A stretch of DNA of 11,497 nt from CAXGUU01 sp964012875 (GTDB lineage: Bacteria; Pseudomonadota; Gammaproteobacteria; Ga0077536): NCBI GenBank assembly GCA_964012875.1, contig CAXGUU010000085.1, positions 1 through 11,497 on the forward strand, read 5' to 3'. The translations under genes and the position numbers were made by a program. The first letter of the stretch is position 1. Each line of letters opens with the position of its first letter. The notes under the pieces were generated by a model. That model was not told where the DNA came from, made no database searches, and saw nothing but the letters and a program-made list of their open reading frames with translations. Shown one piece after another: positions 1-6,505 of this stretch.

Positions 1-54
1 AAGGGAGTATGGGTCAAAAGCCCATCGAGGGTTCGAATCCCTCTCTCTCCGCCA
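1..54 (+). tRNA. tRNA-Ser, 3' part (5' end outside window)
   Basis: The visible part is a class II tRNA 3' half. A long variable arm pairs ATGGG with CCCAT around 9-25. It is followed by a T-stem/loop (GAGGG 27-31, TTCGAAT 32-38, CCCTC 39-43), the 3' acceptor strand TCTCTCC 44-50, G73 discriminator at 51 and an encoded CCA at 52-54. A long variable arm with a G discriminator and an acceptor whose partner would be GGAGAGA is typical of bacterial tRNA-Ser. The anticodon is outside the window, so the isoacceptor cannot be read; the acceptor sequence resembles the GCU isoacceptor of enterics, which is only a hint. Confidence 0.88.
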
Positions 55-234
55 ATCAAAAATACGCCCGCTTTAGCGGGTTTATTTTTGATTGGTAGAG
101 CGAGCGGTCAGATGAGGATCCTTTGGTTCGACGAATCGCGATTAAGCGATTTGGACGTCCGACCGTAGGGAGGACCCCCCGCAGGGGTGAAAAAACGCGC
201 AAGTGAATTTTTCATCAATCCTTCTCTCCGCCAA
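44..234. repeat. Structured segment bounded by duplicated tRNA-Ser 3' end
   Basis: The 12-mer TCTCTCCGCCAA occurs exactly at 44-55 (tRNA acceptor end) and again at 223-234. Between the copies are stacked inverted repeats: CGGTC 105-109 with GACCG 161-165, AATCGC 134-139 with GCGATT 146-151, ACCCC 174-178 with GGGGT 184-188, and TGAAAAA 188-194 with TTTTTCA 208-214. Each copy of the tRNA tail is followed by a long A/T-flanked hairpin. This looks like an att-style duplication of a tRNA end, or a mobile/dispersed non-coding repeat that uses the tRNA tail. There is no integrase or coding potential inside. The exact type is inferred. Confidence 0.5.
52..95 (+). terminator. Rho-independent terminator of the tRNA-Ser gene
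   Basis: CCCGC (67-71), loop TTTA and GCGGG (76-80) are followed by a T-rich tract to 89, the classic intrinsic terminator form. An outer 13-nt perfect inverted repeat (52-64 against 83-95) extends the stem so that the tRNA CCA itself lies in the left arm. The symmetric A-run and T-run mean it could also act on the opposite strand. Confidence 0.8.
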
Positions 235-268
235 ATAAAAACCTCGCTCTGCGGGGTTTTTATTTGGC
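230..268. terminator. Second intrinsic terminator-like hairpin
   Basis: A perfect 14-nt inverted repeat (230-243 against 255-268) continues inward through TCGC/GCGG with a TCT loop. The right arm has a five-T run after the GC core and the left arm a five-A run, so it could terminate transcription in either direction. Its position right after the second copy of the tRNA tail mirrors the terminator behind the real tRNA. Confidence 0.62.
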
Positions 269-793
269 ACAAAGCGCATTGCGGCGAAGATCTTCGGTGA
301 GTTCGACTTCTTTTTCAGGGTGTCATGTATTGATGACGAGTCACTGCGTCGATTCTTAGCAACAATCAAGCACGACGAGATTGGAGTCGAACACCTGGAG
401 GTGCGCTCCATGGTAACCAATCGATTCCTGACAACGCGCCACTACGCTCGAATCTACGATCGTTTCATAGGCAAGCACTATCACATCGTAATGGCATAGT
501 TCGACCATCACCCTCAACGAGATCTATTTGAATATTTCCGGACATTAATCGGTCAAGAAAGTGTTTCTGAACAAACTGTCGAAATACTCGAAATCGGCGA
601 AGTGATTCACCATACGCCCGTCCACGCCGTGCTTGCGTGTGAGGAAATCGCGGAACACGTCGACTTCTTTTCAATTCACGGACTCAAACAAACTGCCTGC
701 TATTCATATATCGGCCACGTTCGCAGCGACGCCGATGCACAAATGCGCTACAGCCTCTTTAGCGGGATATTGAACCGCACGGAAAAAGGGTGA
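239..793 (+). pseudogene. Disrupted coding sequence of unknown family, in-frame TAG
   Basis: One frame is open from just after the TAA at 236-238 to TGA at 791-793 apart from a single TAG at 497-499; random sequence of this length would carry several stops. The part before the TAG has coding-like third-position GC bias and reads in part GEFDFFFRV, later LRRFLATI and LEVRSMVTNRFL. That spacing vaguely recalls the ligand-binding domain of AsnC/Lrp regulators, but the resemblance is weak and I do not assign it. The part after the TAG reads as a plausible soluble protein with motifs such as HAVLACEEIAEHVDFF. There is no start codon or ribosome site upstream; the frame begins inside the repeat/terminator, so the 5' end appears lost. 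I read it as a truncated, nonsense-interrupted gene. Confidence 0.42.
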
Positions 794-817
794 TTTTAGA
801 CATCCCCGGGAGCGGTG

Positions 818-839
818 CGTGGCGACGCGTAGCGCCACG
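818..839. other. Short perfect hairpin downstream of the disrupted frame
   Basis: CGTGGCG (818-824) and CGCCACG (833-839) form a perfect 7-bp stem with an 8-nt loop, 24 nt after the stop at 791-793. No T-run follows, so an intrinsic terminator is not supported; it may be a remnant terminator or an mRNA-end hairpin. Confidence 0.3.
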
Positions 840-1106
840 TAACAGACATCACTCCCCCCAAGGAGATCACCCTCGGCTGGCGCCCGCACGTGGCGCAATC
901 CGGCGACCTGACACGCCCTAAGCGAAATCTTAAAAATCGCGCCCCCCATCTCATCTGGTGGGGTTGGCCGGGAACTATCCAGCGTTTCCTGCTCAATTTC
1001 GTGGACACGCCAACGGGCAGACTGAAATTGAGTCCAACCAAGCCAGTCGAATTCGGGGCAACAGAGTAACACCTTGTTTTCCTATGGAAATTCGCGACGA
1101 CCAGCC

Positions 1107-1167
1107 TTTATATCTATATTTTAATTTAAATATATCCTGCAACTTATTAATTTAATTATGTTATTAT
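1107..1167 (+). promoter_or_regulatory. AT-rich probable promoter/UP region for the AMIN gene
   Basis: A roughly 60-nt stretch is almost entirely A/T in an otherwise GC-rich neighbourhood, with repeated TTAATTTAA-type words (1121-1129 and 1148-1155 region). TATTAT at 1162-1167 is a good -10 candidate; the -35 at the expected distance is poor. The AT-rich block just upstream would suit an UP element or binding by a nucleoid protein. This is inferred from composition only. Confidence 0.35.
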
Positions 1168-1231
1168 GCCATGGTAAAAACAATTCGCCGAACTGTCGTG
1201 CGCCCTACGCTGCCCAAGGCAGACCCATTCG

Positions 1232-3040
1232 ATGAGAAACAACTCAACTTACAAAACAATGAAACTGGCAAGACGCCTTATCTACGGGTTGGCCTGCCTG
1301 ATGACAACGGCTCAATTATCTGCTGTTGAACTCGAACAAATTCGAACAGGCCAAGACGAATTCCACACCCGCATCGTGCTGGATTTGAGCGGTAAAACCG
1401 ACTACCAGGTCTTCACCCTGCGCGCGCCCGACCGCATCGTTGTCGATCTGGCGCGAGCGTCCGCCGGTTCAAAGCTTGCCCCCGCCGTCGAACACTTAGC
1501 ACTTGTCAATCGCATTCGATACGCGCATCGAGGCGCTACCGGCTTACGCGTCGTTCTGGATCTCAGTCAGCAAAGCAATGTGAGGCATATGTCGCTGCCA
1601 CCCAGCGGTGTGTTCGGAAATCGCCTCGTGCTGGATTTGTCGAACCCGCTCATGGTCGTTGACGAAACACCCGCAGCAGCTGCCCCGGAAGCAGTTGCCG
1701 TATCGAAAGCCGCGAATGATGTCCCGGAAGCAAAGTCGATGTCACCGGCAGCAAGACCGGCACAGCCGGGCACCATTACCCAGGCCCCAAAACTCAGGGG
1801 GTCGCTCCTTGACTCACTCCGCGAAAGCGACTTTCTGGCGCGAACGGCCGAATCCTTCCGCGCCGGTCTTGCTGCCGGCGACAGCGCCATCGATCGATTG
1901 GCCCAGGCGATTACCCTGGATGTAAGCGGCGAAATCGGGTTTGAAGGTCGAATGTTTTTTCAGGATCCGATCTTCAACCGCCAGCCCGGTGAGAATATTT
2001 CCATGTCGTTTGAACCGGAGATTTACCTGACCTGGGATGACGATCAACAAAGCCTGCTTTTTGTACCCTTCGTCCGCTGGGATCAGCATGACTCCCGGCG
2101 TACTCACGGCGATTTGCGCGAACTGAGCTACATCTACGCCGCCCGTGATTGGGAGCTGCGTACGGGCGTACGCAAAGTGTTCTGGGGTGTCGCGGAATCC
2201 AACCATCTCGTCGATATCATCAATCAGACGGACTTCGTCGAAAACATCGACTTCGAAGATAAGCTGGGCCAACCGATGGTCAACCTGGCGCTTATTCGCG
2301 ACTGGGGCACGATCGATTTTTTTGTTCTTCCAGGTTTTCGAGAACGAACTTTCCCCGGGCGTGATGGCAGGTTTCAGGGCCCACTCCGAATTTCAGACGA
2401 CGCCGAATACGAATCGTCAGCCGAAACGACTCACGTTGATTATGCCGTGCGGTATTCGCATTATTTCGGCGCCTTCGACGTCGGCCTGTACCACTTCTGG
2501 GGAACTACCCGTGAACCCCTTTTTAACGTGGGCTTTAAGGACTCCGGTGAATCGGTGCTGCTGCCGTTCTACAACATCATCCATCAGACAGGGGCGGACT
2601 TACAGGCAACCCTCGGCAACTGGCTGATCAAATTCGAGGCGCTGCGCCGACAAGGGCAAGGCGATACGTTCGTTGCTGCTGTAGGCGGGTTTGAATATAC
2701 GTTCGTCGGCATATTTGACACAGTGCTTGACCTCGGTGTCCTTGGCGAAGTTCACTGGGACGAGCGTGGCAAGAAATCACCCATGCCATTCAATGACGAC
2801 ATCTTCGTCGGATCGCGCCTTGCCTTTAACGATGCGGCCGACAGTCAGATACTCGGCGGTGTCATGTCTGATTTGAACGGCGGAGGACATTTTCTGAATG
2901 TCGAGGCTAGCCGCCGCGTCGGCGAATACTGGAAAGTCGAGCTTGAATTACGCCTGCTGCTCGGCATTCAGCCGGAAAACCCGTTGTACTCGTTTCGGCG
3001 CGATGATCACGTCCAACTTACGGTGCTGCGCAGTTTTTAA
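1232..3040 (+). CDS. AMIN-domain outer-membrane beta-barrel protein
   Basis: A 602-residue envelope protein. A positively charged N-terminus and hydrophobic stretch (about residues 10-31, ending in an LSA-like cleavage site) form a Sec signal peptide. Residues about 33-140 match the AMIN domain found at the front of periplasmic amidases and secretins (TRIVLDLSG, then PDRIVVDLAR, then GLRVVLDLS and NRLVLDLS strands), a domain known to localise proteins to septal peptidoglycan. An Ala/Pro-rich linker follows (about 142-185). From about 200 to the end there are alternating, aromatic-rich beta strands and a C-terminal Phe, the usual signature of BAM-assembled outer-membrane barrels. The barrel family is not identified; it may be a porin-like or export channel. 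ATG at 1232 has a weak upstream AAGG; ATG at 1259 (MKLARR) is an equally good start. It stands alone between its own AT-rich leader and the next promoter. Confidence 0.8.
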   Translation: MRNNSTYKTMKLARRLIYGLACLMTTAQLSAVELEQIRTGQDEFHTRIVLDLSGKTDYQVFTLRAPDRIVVDLARASAGSKLAPAVEHLALVNRIRYAHRGATGLRVVLDLSQQSNVRHMSLPPSGVFGNRLVLDLSNPLMVVDETPAAAAPEAVAVSKAANDVPEAKSMSPAARPAQPGTITQAPKLRGSLLDSLRESDFLARTAESFRAGLAAGDSAIDRLAQAITLDVSGEIGFEGRMFFQDPIFNRQPGENISMSFEPEIYLTWDDDQQSLLFVPFVRWDQHDSRRTHGDLRELSYIYAARDWELRTGVRKVFWGVAESNHLVDIINQTDFVENIDFEDKLGQPMVNLALIRDWGTIDFFVLPGFRERTFPGRDGRFQGPLRISDDAEYESSAETTHVDYAVRYSHYFGAFDVGLYHFWGTTREPLFNVGFKDSGESVLLPFYNIIHQTGADLQATLGNWLIKFEALRRQGQGDTFVAAVGGFEYTFVGIFDTVLDLGVLGEVHWDERGKKSPMPFNDDIFVGSRLAFNDAADSQILGGVMSDLNGGGHFLNVEASRRVGEYWKVELELRLLLGIQPENPLYSFRRDDHVQLTVLRSF

Positions 3041-3044
3041 AGCA

Positions 3045-3073
3045 AACGGAGCTGCTTCGGAACGGCTTATAAT
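3045..3073 (+). promoter_or_regulatory. Candidate sigma-70 promoter for the Rap1a-like gene
   Basis: A perfect TATAAT lies at 3068-3073, just after the AMIN gene stop and 57 nt before the next ATG. The -35 at 17-nt spacing (about 3045-3050) is a poor match, so it is either activator-dependent or fortuitous. It would give the small gene its own transcript. Confidence 0.35.
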
Positions 3074-3129
3074 TTGCCGGCCCAAACCCCAAAATAGGGG
3101 CGCGACGTAGTCTTGTTGAGGAAATATCG

Positions 3130-3471
3130 ATGCGATGGTTAATTCTAGGTTTGGCACTTTTCACAATGAACGTCAATGCAGCGGACGCATTTAAAGCTGG
3201 CCAGGAATTGCGCGAAGAATGTGGCGATAACTCGGGATTCTTCATGCGCGGTGCCTGCTACGGTTTCATCACTGCCGTTTTTGATCTTCACAGTAGTTGG
3301 GTCGAGTCTGGAGTCATTAGCGAGCCACAGTTTTGCAAACCGCCGAGAGTCACGCTGGATAAATTGAAGAGCGTCATTACGACATATATGGACGCCAACC
3401 CCGACGACCTCGACAAGACCGCCAGCGGCAACGTTCTCAACGCATTCGCGCAAGCATTTCCTTGTGGATAG
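3130..3471 (+). CDS. Secreted Rap1a/Tai-family protein
   Basis: A 113-residue secreted protein. Residues 1-17 form a signal peptide (VNA-AD cleavage), and the remaining 96 residues fit the Rap1a/Tai fold. Landmarks are FKAGQELREECG near the N-terminus, GACYGFITAVFD around 41-52, a C-x-PP motif at 69-72, an LKSVITTYM helix and the family-like ending NAFAQAFPCG. Four cysteines (31, 43, 69, 112) could make two disulfides, suiting a periplasmic location. Founding members are immunity proteins that neutralise type VI-secreted peptidoglycan hydrolases, but many homologues are orphans with no effector nearby, as here: no effector or T6SS gene is in the window. GAGGAAAT upstream of the ATG at 3130 is a good ribosome site. 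Ends with TAG. Confidence 0.8.
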   Translation: MRWLILGLALFTMNVNAADAFKAGQELREECGDNSGFFMRGACYGFITAVFDLHSSWVESGVISEPQFCKPPRVTLDKLKSVITTYMDANPDDLDKTASGNVLNAFAQAFPCG

Positions 3472-3488
3472 GCAACCGGATTGCTTTT
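3472..3488 (+). terminator. Weak terminator-like hairpin after the Rap1a-like gene
   Basis: GCAA (3472-3475), loop CCGGA and TTGC (3481-3484) are followed immediately by TTTT, directly after the stop codon. The stem is only four base pairs, so this is a weak candidate. Confidence 0.25.
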
Positions 3489-3797
3489 ATCCGACTGTAT
3501 CGGAACACGGTCACGCTCTTAAACGACAATTTGTCATCCGGGCCTAATGCCGTTCGATTGAGCTTTATCCAATGTTGGCTCTACGAAAGATCAGGAGAGG
3601 CATGGTGCAGCCGAAACCGGCCGTCGCTTCTGCCGCTCCGCATACTTTAAACTGCGATGTAATCCTTGAGTGGCCCGATACTCGAACCGCTTCCCTACGC
3701 CCCTGGCGTTAGCCACGCGCTGTAGGTATTCAGCACTCGATCTCGCGGCCAAGTTGCTCGAAGCGTGAAGCTAGTTACGGGTTCGGTAATATCCGGC
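3489..3797. other. Convergent intergenic region with imperfect hairpin
   Basis: This lies between the ends of the converging Rap1a-like and cytochrome b561 genes. I see no supported gene. The main structure is an imperfect hairpin at 3694-3726 (outer CCTAC/GTAGG, inner TGGC/GCCA around a GTTA loop, with a bulge and mismatches between) without a T-run on either strand. It could be a shared transcript-end structure. Confidence 0.4.
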
Positions 3798-4391
3798 TTA
3801 GGCATCGTCACCCTCGACCTTGACCATTTTCCAGCCAGAGATCATCGCTGATACCAAGTTCTCTTTTTTCCAGAAGAGATAAAAGAGAATCGCCGAGATG
3901 TGTAGCGTCACCATCGCAAGCACGAATTTAGATAAGGTTTTATGCCACCAGACTAGGGCGTCACGGATGTCATCGGAGACCATATGGGCCAGGGGCGCGG
4001 TCTCAAAGTAATCGTCTGAACTGATAAACAGGCCGGTTCCACCCTGTGCCAGTAACAGCATTAGTATGCCTATGACCGATAGCGACCCTAATGGGTTGTG
4101 CCCGGGTGTCCCGCTCGGTTCACGATGACCGACTTGGCGTATGTGGTTGATCAGCTGCGAAGGTGTGGGTACCAAGGCCCGCAGTTTGACCGGGGCCGGA
4201 CCAACGCCCCCCCAGATCAACCGGAAGGCGACTAAACCAAGGACAACATAACCGCAGTAGAAATGCCATTCGATGGTGCCGAATGACATCCACTTGCCCA
4301 AGTACCACCCGGTACAGACGGCGATGACCAGGGCCCAATGCCACAGGCGCGTCACCGGGTCCCAGATTTTCTGGCGGCGAAATTCGCCCAA
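3798..4391 (-). CDS. Cytochrome b561-type membrane diheme protein
   Basis: A 197-residue integral membrane cytochrome b of the bacterial b561/Ni-Fe-hydrogenase-b superfamily. It has four hydrophobic helices (about 17-33, 44-64, 103-123, 149-174). Histidines placed as heme ligands are H18 (RLWHW), H43, H150 (WWHK) and H164 (TLHIS). The N-terminal IWDPVTRLWHW is the family's typical opening. It lies just downstream of the cytochrome c' gene, so it probably exchanges electrons between the quinone pool and that periplasmic protein. The start is TTG at 4391-4389. The frame is blocked only nine bases upstream by the cytochrome c' TAA, no ATG precedes the first helix, and the Shine-Dalgarno is weak (GAAAGAG), so translation is likely coupled. 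Ends with TAA. Confidence 0.82.
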   Translation of the reverse strand: MGEFRRQKIWDPVTRLWHWALVIAVCTGWYLGKWMSFGTIEWHFYCGYVVLGLVAFRLIWGGVGPAPVKLRALVPTPSQLINHIRQVGHREPSGTPGHNPLGSLSVIGILMLLLAQGGTGLFISSDDYFETAPLAHMVSDDIRDALVWWHKTLSKFVLAMVTLHISAILFYLFWKKENLVSAMISGWKMVKVEGDDA

Positions 4392-4397
4392 AGAGGT

Positions 4398-4868
4398 TTA
4401 CTCTTTCTCGCGAAAGTCGTCGTGGCAGCCTTTGCAGCCGTCGCCGAGATCACCGATTTTGGAGCGCAGTTGCTCAAGGCCACCACCGGCAACTTCAGCA
4501 AACGCATTGACCGCTGCAGCGTACTCCTTGCCCTTGTCGGCGACCGCCGGGTAGGTGGACCAGATCTCTGGCAAAGAATGCGTGTCTTTCGGGTATTTGT
4601 CCTTACCGGTATCGGCCGCCCAGGCCATCCCCATGTCAATGTCCATCAGAACCTTGAGGCTGTTGGCTAGCTTTTGCGCCTGCTCAGCATCGTAGGGAAT
4701 TTTACCCTTCGCCATCATGAACAGTGGCGTGGCGTACATGGCTCGCATGTACATCTCACCTTGGCGCGCCTTGATCAACAAAAGGTTGGGATCTTCATCG
4801 GCGCCGAGCACCGGAAACGTCAGTGCCGCGAACCACAGGCCTAGCAGTGAAGAAGTGTATTTCCGCAT
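4398..4868 (-). CDS. Cytochrome c' (cytochrome c class II)
   Basis: A 156-residue periplasmic heme protein. MRKYTSSLLGLWFAAL and an LGA cleavage site form the signal peptide. The mature part is a helical bundle, and the heme site CKGCH sits at residues 145-149 near the C-terminus, followed by DDFREKE with Arg at His+4, exactly the class II cytochrome c arrangement. Family members bind NO and CO on high-spin heme and are linked to NO tolerance or general electron transfer. The ATG at 4868 is chosen over a longer open frame because AAGGAA lies 6 nt upstream and the signal peptide begins there. It is first in an operon with the b561 gene (6 nt gap). No clear -35/-10 was found upstream, and no FNR- or NsrR-like site was evident. 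Confidence 0.9.
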   Translation of the reverse strand: MRKYTSSLLGLWFAALTFPVLGADEDPNLLLIKARQGEMYMRAMYATPLFMMAKGKIPYDAEQAQKLANSLKVLMDIDMGMAWAADTGKDKYPKDTHSLPEIWSTYPAVADKGKEYAAAVNAFAEVAGGGLEQLRSKIGDLGDGCKGCHDDFREKE

Positions 4869-4973
4869 GTTGTGTTCCTTGTCGAGTAAGGTCGCGTGGG
4901 TCAGGGCCAATGATACGCTTTTCAGTATCCATATCACATAGATCTGAACCGTAACGATGCGAATGTGCTCACA

Positions 4974-5180
4974 ATGAGCTGGGACAACCTTCGGTATGTC
5001 CTGACCATCTCCGACAAGGATGCCGTTGCAGCGGCACCTTGACCTGGACCGAATTGCCCAACAGTGCTGCGCCGCTTGGAAAGTTTTCAGTGTCGTCTAA
5101 GGCGCGACGTCCTCATCAGTCGCGATTCCGGTCAGGCCCTTACCCCGGAGGCCGCGGAAGCGATATTCGCCGCGCGCTAA
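4974..5180 (+). pseudogene. LysR-family regulator N-terminal remnant with in-frame TGA
   Basis: The frame starting at ATG 4974 encodes a LysR helix-turn-helix: MSWDNLRYVLTIS, then an AAA turn segment, then TVLRRLESF and finally SRDSGQALTPEA. Alignment to the family is collinear, without frameshift. TGA at 5040-5042 falls inside the helix-turn-helix, and TAA at 5178-5180 ends the frame after about 68 codons, so the whole co-inducer domain is missing. Residues around the stop (Pro either side, Cys-Pro in the recognition helix region) are also degenerate, suggesting an older pseudogene. It is divergent from the cytochrome c' gene, the usual place for a LysR regulator of that operon, so it may be the remains of its regulator. 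Confidence 0.7.
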
Positions 5181-5301
5181 ACAGAGTCAATGCCACGCAA
5201 TTTTCAACACGACGTTTCTGAGCGCGAGCTGCCCTGCGAAGAATGACTCAGGTATATAGAAATAGACTGCTTGTCGCGATCAGACCGACGCAGGAGCCGA
5301 C

Positions 5302-5787
5302 TTACAACATGGACAGCACTTGTTTACAACGCTCACCATGGGTCAGTTCTTCCTTGCCGTTCTGACTCAACAGGTCTGCGCATTCGGCGTCGTCCATCCC
5401 ATCAGCCCAGCCCTGGTACAGCGTGTCACCACCCTTTTCGCCTTCGACCAATCCGTTCAGCATTTCAGCGTCCACCACCAGGCCTTCAGGAATAACGTAG
5501 TACGGATTGTCCTCCGGTACTGGGACCGTGAATGATTCGCCCGACAATTTTTCGATCACGCGTTTGCAGCGATGCGCGTGGGCACGCTCTTCACGACCGT
5601 TCTTGATCAGAAGCTCTGCAATCTTCGGATTGCTGGCAGCGTTCGCGAGGCCCAGGTAGAACGCTTCGCCGCCCGCTTCGATGTAGGCCATCAGCTTCAG
5701 GTCATCAACAGTCGGGTTCGTTACGGTCATGATGTAACCGAGAGCGGACTCGAAATCGGGCGGCATATTGTCGGGCTGATTGGCCAT
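5302..5787 (-). CDS. Ferritin-like diiron protein
   Basis: A 161-residue four-helix protein made of two similar halves. Helix A carries E37 and E41 (IEAGGEAFY), helix B E67-x-x-H70 (REERAH), helix C E115/E117 (VEGEKGGD) and helix D E147-x-x-H150 (KEELTH). This Glu/ExxH pattern is the diiron site of the ferritin/rubrerythrin superfamily. There is no rubredoxin domain, and three cysteines (74, 136, 154) follow or precede the metal helices. Probable roles are iron handling or peroxide reduction in the cytoplasm (no signal peptide); the exact subfamily is not recognised. AAGGAG lies 7 nt before the ATG, so the start is secure. Flanked by a degraded LysR gene and a broken b561, it appears to be a single-gene unit. 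Confidence 0.8.
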   Translation of the reverse strand: MANQPDNMPPDFESALGYIMTVTNPTVDDLKLMAYIEAGGEAFYLGLANAASNPKIAELLIKNGREERAHAHRCKRVIEKLSGESFTVPVPEDNPYYVIPEGLVVDAEMLNGLVEGEKGGDTLYQGWADGMDDAECADLLSQNGKEELTHGERCKQVLSML

Positions 5788-5864
5788 TGCGGAGCTCCTT
5801 GGCAGATTGGGGGATGGTCGTTCAGAAACCTTCGACTAGGTAAAAGGCTCTGCGCTTAAACGTG

Positions 5865-5893
5865 ATTATAGGCCGGTTCTAGGCGTCATCATC
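5865..5893 (-). promoter_or_regulatory. Candidate promoter for the ferritin-like gene
   Basis: On the minus strand a perfect TATAAT reads from 5870 to 5865, about 80 nt before the ferritin-like start. At 17-nt spacing the -35 (5893-5888) is a poor match. It would leave a leader of about 70 nt. Confidence 0.35.
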
Positions 5894-5917
5894 CGCTACG
5901 TCCGTAACACCAAATAA

Positions 5918-6445
5918 CTAATGGTAGGTTGCCCCGACAATGTGCAAGGCAATGACCACATAAATCGCGTTCGCAATGATTTTATGAGCGTCGTTCAGTC
6001 GGTCGCGCAGCCCGAGGGCACCAAATGCGGGGAAGCGTACGCCCGCGACTTCGAACAGCACCACGTGTTCGCCATCGGCCAGCAATTGCGCAAACCCCAG
6101 ACAGCACTGAAATATGACCACCGAGTAGGTAAACCAATGCGCCGAAATAGCGCCGCGTTTGTGAATTTCGTGCAACGCGTAATTCAACACCGGGTTGGGA
6201 TTGTGCAGGCGCCACGCAAATCTGGCAACCATGGCGCCAAACAACAGCAAGCCCAACGATACGTGTTGAGATAATACCTGCAAGGTTTCATAGTCGTGCA
6301 ATACATCAGCAAGTCGCGTCCCGAGAACGGCCGCCCCGAGTAGCAGCGCCACCTACGACCAGTGCAGAATGCGCGCAACCTGCCCATACGCGAATTCCGG
6401 GACTGCACTTACATGACGTCCAATGTCGCTGAAGTCAGAAAACAT
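5918..6445 (-). pseudogene. Cytochrome b561 interrupted by in-frame TAG
   Basis: Reading from ATG 6445, the frame gives MFSDFSDIGRH and the family opening YGQVARILHW with heme ligand H28, then TAG at 6355-6353. It then continues in the same frame through the rest of a b561: H61 (SQHVSLG), H154 (DAHKIIANA) and H168 (IALHIVGA), with four hydrophobic helices. So all four heme histidines survive on either side of one nonsense codon. A GTG right after the TAG (6352) could start a shortened protein, but this would lack H28 and cut the first helix, so it should not bind both hemes. No Shine-Dalgarno is visible before ATG 6445. The frame also continues 12 codons past the terminal TAG (5920-5918) to another TAG at 5881-5879. 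The length, about 175 codons, is normal for the family. Confidence 0.75.
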
Positions 6446-6505
6446 GACGCGTTCGCGATCGTTCCAATCGTCACCGCGCGATACCCCTCACTGCAGTCCG
6501 ATCCT

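Larger units (their letters stand above)
794..1231. other. Intergenic region without a supported gene
   Basis: Between the disrupted frame and the AMIN gene I find no convincing coding sequence. The minus-strand open frames here lack recognisable motifs and overlap non-coding hairpins. It contains the hairpin at 818-839, a 9-nt inverted repeat (CTCAATTTC 992-1000 with GAAATTGAG 1024-1032, 23-nt spacer) and an AT-rich stretch at about 1107-1167 that probably holds the promoter of the next gene. Confidence 0.5.

Noticed and set aside
1..268. Active integrative element at the tRNA
   Set aside because: There is no integrase, excisionase or cargo gene; only a duplicated tail and hairpins are present, so no mobile element is called.
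142..420. Minus-strand open frame of 92 codons
   Set aside because: It runs across the terminator and the structured repeat and overlaps the plus-strand disrupted frame; no motifs and no ribosome site.
704..1072. Minus-strand frames of 122 and 81 codons
   Set aside because: They overlap the end of the plus-strand disrupted frame and a hairpin, show no recognisable domain and have low-complexity, frame-shadow composition.
1814..2272. Minus-strand frame of 152 codons
   Set aside because: Lies wholly opposite the AMIN/barrel gene, whose frame is well supported; a shadow of GC-biased codons.
3462..3650. Small plus-strand frame after the Rap1a-like gene
   Set aside because: It overlaps the end of the real gene out of frame, has no signal, domain or ribosome site, and reads through the putative hairpin.
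5039..5221. Plus-strand frame of 60 codons with its own ATG
   Set aside because: It is the wrong frame over the LysR remnant; the LysR frame matches the family collinearly, while this one has no similarity.
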